DNA of 64,000 nt, taken from positions 248,001 to 312,000 of the forward strand of contig OY723258.1 of the NCBI GenBank assembly GCA_963210315.1, in the 5' to 3' direction. A program made the position numbers and the translations under genes. Positions 59,100-64,000 of the stretch are shown one piece after another. Source of the DNA: Rhynchopus euleeides (lineage: Eukaryota; Euglenozoa; Diplonemea; Diplonemida; Diplonemidae). Under the pieces are notes generated by a model. It was not told where the DNA came from and made no database searches. It saw nothing but the letters and a program-made list of their open reading frames with translations. Positions within the stretch are counted from its first letter, which is position 1. Each line of letters starts with the position of its first letter.

Positions 59100-60840
59100 G
59101 ATGATGGCTGCGGCTTGTCCTTCCGTGTTGAGGATGCGCCAGCATGTCAATTATGAGCTGCTACAGAACACAGCGTCACGCTGTTGTTGTTCCCCTTGTG
59201 CTCGTCCCTCCATGATAAGGCTGCGCAATGCGTCAGCATGTCCGTTCTGAACCCGCAGTATAGCACGGCGTCGCACCGTCGTTCTCGGCCTTGTTCACAT
59301 CAGCTTGTCCTTCCCTGATGAGAATGTGCAATGCGTCAGCATGTCCGTTCTGACCCGCAATAGAACACGGCGTCACACCGTCGTCCCTGGCCTTGTTCAC
59401 ATCAGCCTGTCCTTCCGTGATGAGGATGCGCAATGCGTCAGCATGTCCCTTCTGAGCCGCAATAAAACACGGCGTCACACCGTTGTCCCTGGCCTTGTTA
59501 ACGTCAGCTTGTCCTTCCGTGATGAGAATGCGCAATGCGTCAGCATGTCCGTTGTGAGCCGCAATAGAACACGGCGTCGCACCGTCGTCCCTGGCCTTGT
59601 CCACATTAGCTTGTCCTTCCGTGATGAGGATGCGCAATGCGTCAGCATGTCCGGTCTGAGCCGCAATAAAACACGGCGTCGCACCGTCGTCCATGGCCTT
59701 GTTCACATCAGCTTGTCCTTCCGTGATGAGGATGCGCAATGCGTCAGCATGTCCGTTCTGAGCCGCAATATAACACGGCGTCACACCGCCGCCCATGGCC
59801 TTGTTAACCCCATGGCCTTGTTAACGTCAGCTTGTCCTTCCGTGATGAGGATGCGCAATGCGTCAGCATGTCCGGTCTGAGCCGCAATATAACACGGCGT
59901 CACACCGCCGCCCATGGCCTTGTTAACATCAGCCTGTCCTTCCGTGATGAGGATGCGCAATGCGTCAGCATGTCCCTTCTGGCCCGCAACAAAACACGGC
60001 GTCGCACCGTCGTCCATGGCCTTGTTCACATGAGCTTGTCCTTCCGTGATGAGGATGCGCAATGCGTCAGCATGTCCGTTCTGAGCCGCAATATAACACG
60101 GCGTCGCACCGTCGTCCATGGCCTTGTTAACATCAGCCTGTCCTTCCGTGATGAGGATGCGCAATGCGTCAGCATGTCCGTTCTCAGCCGCAATATAACA
60201 CGGCGTCGCACCGTCGTTCTTGGCCTTGTTCACATCAGCTTGTCCTTCCGTGATGAGGATGCGCAATGCGTCAGCATGTCCGGTCTGAGCCGCAATAAAA
60301 CACGGCGTCGCACCGCTGTTCCTAGCCGTGTTCACAACAGCTTGCCCTTCTGTGATGAGGATGCGCAATGCGTCAGCATGTCCGTTCTGAGCCGCAATAA
60401 AACACGGCGTCGCACCGTCGTCCATGGCCTTGTTCACATCAGCTTGTCCTTCCGTGATGAGGATGCGCAATGCGTCAGCATGTCCGTTCTCAGCCGCAAT
60501 AAAACACGGCGTCGCACCGTCGTCCATGGCCTTGTTAACGTCAGTTTGTCCTTCCGTGATGAGAATGCGCAATGCGTCAGCATGTCCGTTGTGAGCCGCA
60601 ATAGAACACGGCGTCGCACCGTCGTCCCTGGCCTTGTCCACATTAGCTTGTCCTTCCGTGATGAGGATGCGCAGTGCGTCAGCATCTCCTTTCTGGGCCG
60701 CAATATACCATGGCATCGCACTGTCGCCATTCACGGCCTTGTTAACATCAGCTTGTCCTTCCATAATGAGAATGCGCACTGCGTCAGCGCGTCTGTTCTG
60801 AACCGCAACAAATCACGGCGTCGCACTGTTATGCTGTGCA
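59100..60840 (-). pseudogene. Ankyrin-repeat protein array, probably broken
   Basis: About 16 ankyrin units of 33 residues (99 bp) with consensus GATPCFIAAQNGHADALRIL + ITEGQADVNKA. The usable ATG is 60764. A frame runs to 59781, and a second frame covers 59796-59233. A duplicated 17-nt CATGGCCTTGTTAACCC at about 59786-59819 shifts the frame between them. Upstream, the first unit has TGA where the Cys codon should be (about 60815). Units below 59230 are degenerate. The units are so alike at the DNA level that homogenisation or recent expansion is likely, and assembly error at the 17-nt duplication is possible. Ankyrin arrays bind other proteins; the partner is unknown. The plus-strand frame at 59832-60992 is a shadow of the repeat. 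Confidence 0.75.
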
Positions 60841-60945
60841 ATTCCGTGTGTGTGCGAAGTGGGAAGCCTGTGAAAGGGAGCTGGAGAACACCCTGGTGCG
60901 TGATGCACGGGCCGTGTGGGTGTGGTTGCGGAAGAGGGTGGGGTA

Positions 60946-62176
60946 GGGGGGGGGGGGGGGGGGGTCACTGCACCCACGGTGGGATCTTGTAAATTTTACA
61001 TGTATAACTACAAGTATAACTACAAGTATAATACATGTATAATACTTGCATGTCAACTATTATACATGTATAATACATGTATATGCCTGAAATATACATG
61101 TAAAATACATGTATATCAAGTAAAAATACATGTATAATACTTGCATGTCAACTATTATACATGTATTTTTACTTGATATACATGTATTTTACATGTATAT
61201 TTCAGGCATTTACATGTATTTTACATGTATAATACTTGTCATGCAAGTATTATACATGTAAAATACTTGCATGACAAGTAAAATACTTGCATGCAAGTAA
61301 AATACATGTATTTTACTTGCATGCAAGTATTTTACTTGTCATGCAAGTATTATACATGTATTTTACTTGTCATGCAAGTATTTTACATGTATACCGTATA
61401 CGTAAATATTTTGGAACGTAAATATTATGGAACGTAAATACCGTAAACGGAAATATTGTGGACCGTAATAAAGGTGAACCGTACTATAGGTGGACCGTAA
61501 AAAAGATGGAACAAGTGGGATTTTTCCGGAACTTGGAACATTTTTACGGTCCACCTATTTTACGGTTGGGATCGTGGACTTGGCGGTTTTTTTTACGAGT
61601 TCCTTCGCGACGAAGTCGCGAAGGAACCAAGGAAATCGTACGACTGAAGCTGCAGGATTAACACCACAGGGCCTCAGCACAGAGTGTGCGCTCACCATCG
61701 TCCGGGAACTGTTCTCCCACAGTTACTGCAGGGTGTACTACACTAAAGGAGTACGATTTCCCTGAATTTTCCGGGCACTGATTCACGAATTTACATCTGG
61801 AGGGAGCCCGGTGGTCTCAGCTTCTGTCTGCGCGCCCTGCCGTACTGTGGCTGCTTTTGTGGGCTCGTGCAGCAGGTTCTACTTTTACTTCTACCGGAAT
61901 GCTCCTTGCATGGTACTACACTTCTCGAGGTGTGGTGGTGGGTGAGTCTCGAGGTGAGTGGTGGTGATCGTGCCTTTTCCACACGCAGGGAGGACTTACT
62001 TCTCTTGCTGGTGTTGGTTGCGGTGGTGGAGGGAGGGTCCAAAGCTGGGAGGTCGGGAGGCCTACGTGTGGGTGTCTGCGGCGTGGAGGCCGCAGTCCGC
62101 GCCCCGCAACCCACCAGCCCGCGGGCGAAAAACGCATTGTCTTTTCCATATTCAGTCCCAATAAATGGTGGACCGT
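60946..62176. repeat. Palindromic repeat block 1: TACATGTA and ACCGTAAA arrays
   Basis: Starts TA + a G-run + TCACTGCACCCACGGTGGGATC. It is followed by some 400 bp of TACATGTA / CTTGCATGCAAG palindromes (60996-61395), then ACGTAAATATTATGGAACG and GGACCGTAAAAAAGATGGAAC units in inverted pairs, then about 450 bp of mixed sequence (61640-62130). A 13-bp stem hairpin (TTCCTTCGCGAC / GTCGCGAAGGAA) is at about 61600-61627. No gene is seen. Confidence 0.65.
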
Positions 62177-62945
62177 AAAAAAGATGGAACGTTTGGCCTT
62201 TTTTTGGGAACTTGGAACATTTTTACGGTCTTGGAAGATTTTTACGGAGTCTTTTCCATATTCAGTCGATTTTCATGAATTTTTCGGAATTTCGTGGGGA
62301 CCGGTACCCCATTTGAGGGCCAAAAATCTCATTTCCGAGGCCTGGGAATGGTCGCAGTGGCCTCAGATGTCCAAAAACGTTCAATTGACCTCTCCTCGAA
62401 AAAAAATTCGAAAGGTCCCCCCTACTGGCACCCCGGATTAGGACATGTCTCTGGGGGTGTCCGGGGGGCATTTTTGGCCCATTTTTGGCTGGGGAAAATG
62501 GGCCATTTTTCACGATTTTTTCGGTTTTTTGTCCGGACCGGCACCGCATTTGAGGGGCCAAAATCTGATTTCCGAGGCCCGGGAATGGTCGCAGTGGCTT
62601 CATTTGGCCAAAAACGTTCAATTTACCCTTCCCCAAAAAAAAAATTCGAAAGGGTCCCCCTACAAATCGCCGGTCTTAGGAAATTTTTTTTTGGGCACCC
62701 AGATTTCAAAAATTTTCAAACTATTTTCTGGACCAAAAATCAAACTATTGAGGTCCTGGCCGGACATGTCCGGGGGGGGGTCAAAATTGGATTTCCCGAA
62801 TTTCCGGGTCCGGACATGTCCGCCCGGACATCCGGACACCAGAAAATGTCCGCCCTGTCCGGGGCGGACATTTCTGGATGTCCGGATGTCCGGGCGGACA
62901 TGTCCGGGCGGGAAATTCGGGAAATGTCCGGGGGGGGGGGGGGGG
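62177..62945. repeat. Degenerate ~240-bp direct repeat and GGACATGTCC palindromes
   Basis: Two related segments (about 62289-62435 and 62531-62668) share CATTTGAGG, TTCCGAGGCC, GGAATGGTCGCAGTGGC, AAAAACGTTCAATT and AATTCGAAAGG. Next, 62755-62935 has repeated TCCGGACATGTCC palindromes that end in a G-run. Confidence 0.6.
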
Positions 62946-64000
62946 GGGGCACGGTGGGATCTTGTAAATTTTACATGTATAACTACAAGTATATACATGT
63001 ATTATACCGTATACGTAAATATTATGGAACGTAAATATTATGGAACGGGCCCATTTTTGGCCGGTCCGTTCCATAATATTTACGTTCCAAAATATTTACA
63101 GGGCCAGTTGGGGACTCGGTGGTGAGGACGGCTTGCGTCAGGAATCGCGCGAAAAGTGCACGAGTAGGTCCCGTCAGGGACTCTGTACGCCGTCCGATCA
63201 CCTGGTCCAAGTCCCCGAGTCGCAGAAAGCCCTGTAAATATTATGGAACGAAAAAAATCTGGAACGCCAACCCACCAGCGTTCCATAATATTTACGTTCC
63301 ATAATATTTACGTTCCATAATATTTACGTATACGGTACATGTATAATACTTGCATGTCAACTATTATACATGTATAATACATGTATATGCCTGAAATATA
63401 CATGTAAAATACATGTACCGTAAACGGAAATATTGTGGACCGTAATAAAGGTGAACCGTACTATAGGTGGACCGTAAAAAAGATGGAACAAATGGGATTT
63501 TTCCGGAACTTGGAACATTTTTACGGTCCACCTATTTTACGGTTGGGATCGTGGACTTGGCGGTTTTTTTTACGAGTTCCTTCGCGACGAAGTCGCGAAG
63601 GAACCAAGGAAATCGTACGACTGAAGCTGCAGGATTAACACCACAGGGCCTCAGCACAGAGTGTGCGCTCACCATCGTCCGGGAACTGTTCTCCCACAGT
63701 TACTGCAGGGTGTACTACACTAAAGGAGTACGATTTCCCTGAATTTTTCGGGCACTGATTCACGAATTTACATCTGGAGGGAGCCCGGTGGTCTCAGCTT
63801 CTGTCTGCGCGCCCTGCCGTACTGTGGCTGCTTTTGTGGGCTCGTGCAGCAGGTTCTACTTTTACTTCTACCGGAATGCTCCTTGCATGGTACTACACTT
63901 CTCGAGGTGTGGTGGTGGGTGAGTCTCGAGGTGAGTGGTGGTGATCGTGCTTTTTCCACACACAGGGAAGACTTGCTTCTCTTGCTGGTGTTGGTTGCGG
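62946..64000. repeat. Palindromic repeat block 2, direct copy of block 1
   Basis: 62950-63005 repeats the start of block 1 (CACGGTGGGATCTTGTAAATT). From 63417 to the right edge the sequence repeats 61440-62023 nearly exactly (about 580 bp), including the 13-bp stem hairpin. Between them lie foldback units with ends GTAAATATTATGGAACG (63017-63080, 63234-63320). The block continues outside the window. Confidence 0.7.

Noticed and set aside
59832..60992. 386-codon plus-strand frame with regular repeats
   Set aside because: Its periodicity comes from the 99-bp ankyrin units encoded on the minus strand; the minus translation is a standard ankyrin consensus.

Overview
The window looks like nuclear DNA of a GC-rich protist and is not bacterial: one gene is cut by two GT-AG introns, there are secretory and membrane proteins, a U-box protein and a BTB protein, and intergenic DNA is full of poly-G/poly-C tracts, microsatellites and layered transposons. 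All seven host-type loci (1-1263, 2162-3077, 4310-5914, 42701-43906, 52965-55313, 56368-57354, 59100-60840) and all retrotransposon ORFs lie on the minus strand. This one-way layout, a leishmanolysin-type (M8) protease, and tyrosine-recombinase retroelements with the order gag, recombinase, RT/RNase H (the order I recall for trypanosomatid VIPER) make a euglenozoan, perhaps a diplonemid, my best guess. That is inference; no rRNA or other diagnostic gene is present.

Layout. 1-6 kb: a secreted two-domain protein cut by the left edge, a three-exon BTB/POZ gene, and a JmjC-like oxygenase. 6.7-18.4 kb: terminal-inverted-repeat (TIR) elements set in poly-G/poly-C runs. 19.1-36.2 kb: a layered structure. 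A relic with TTAA-type ends (19103-36193, about 1.8 kb without insertions) carries two split-direct-repeat (SDR) elements. The first (about 19358-31742) has its RT ORF cut by an insert X (21242-28340) with short TIRs and an ATA duplication, and X itself contains a further SDR retrotransposon (about 21986-27085). The second (about 32030-34913) has gag-like and recombinase ORFs but no RT. 36.2-36.4 kb: a signal-peptide ORF cut by the TTAA-type relic.

37.3-48.7 kb: two tandem pairs of TIR elements on either side of a membrane U-box gene. 53-57.4 kb: an M8 metalloprotease with a transmembrane segment and a secreted GH54-type arabinofuranosidase. 59.1-60.8 kb: a nearly identical ankyrin-repeat array that looks broken. 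60.9-64 kb: nested palindromic repeats with a direct repeat of about 580 bp that runs off the right edge.

The most notable points are (a) TIR elements that sit at a TA inside homopolymeric G/C tracts and three times stack directly end to end, (b) the A-B split-repeat logic built around a near-palindromic GCGTTGACGC core, (c) gag and recombinase in one frame separated only by TGA-C, with no ATG for the recombinase, and (d) an RT with WIDN where the family normally has YxDD.
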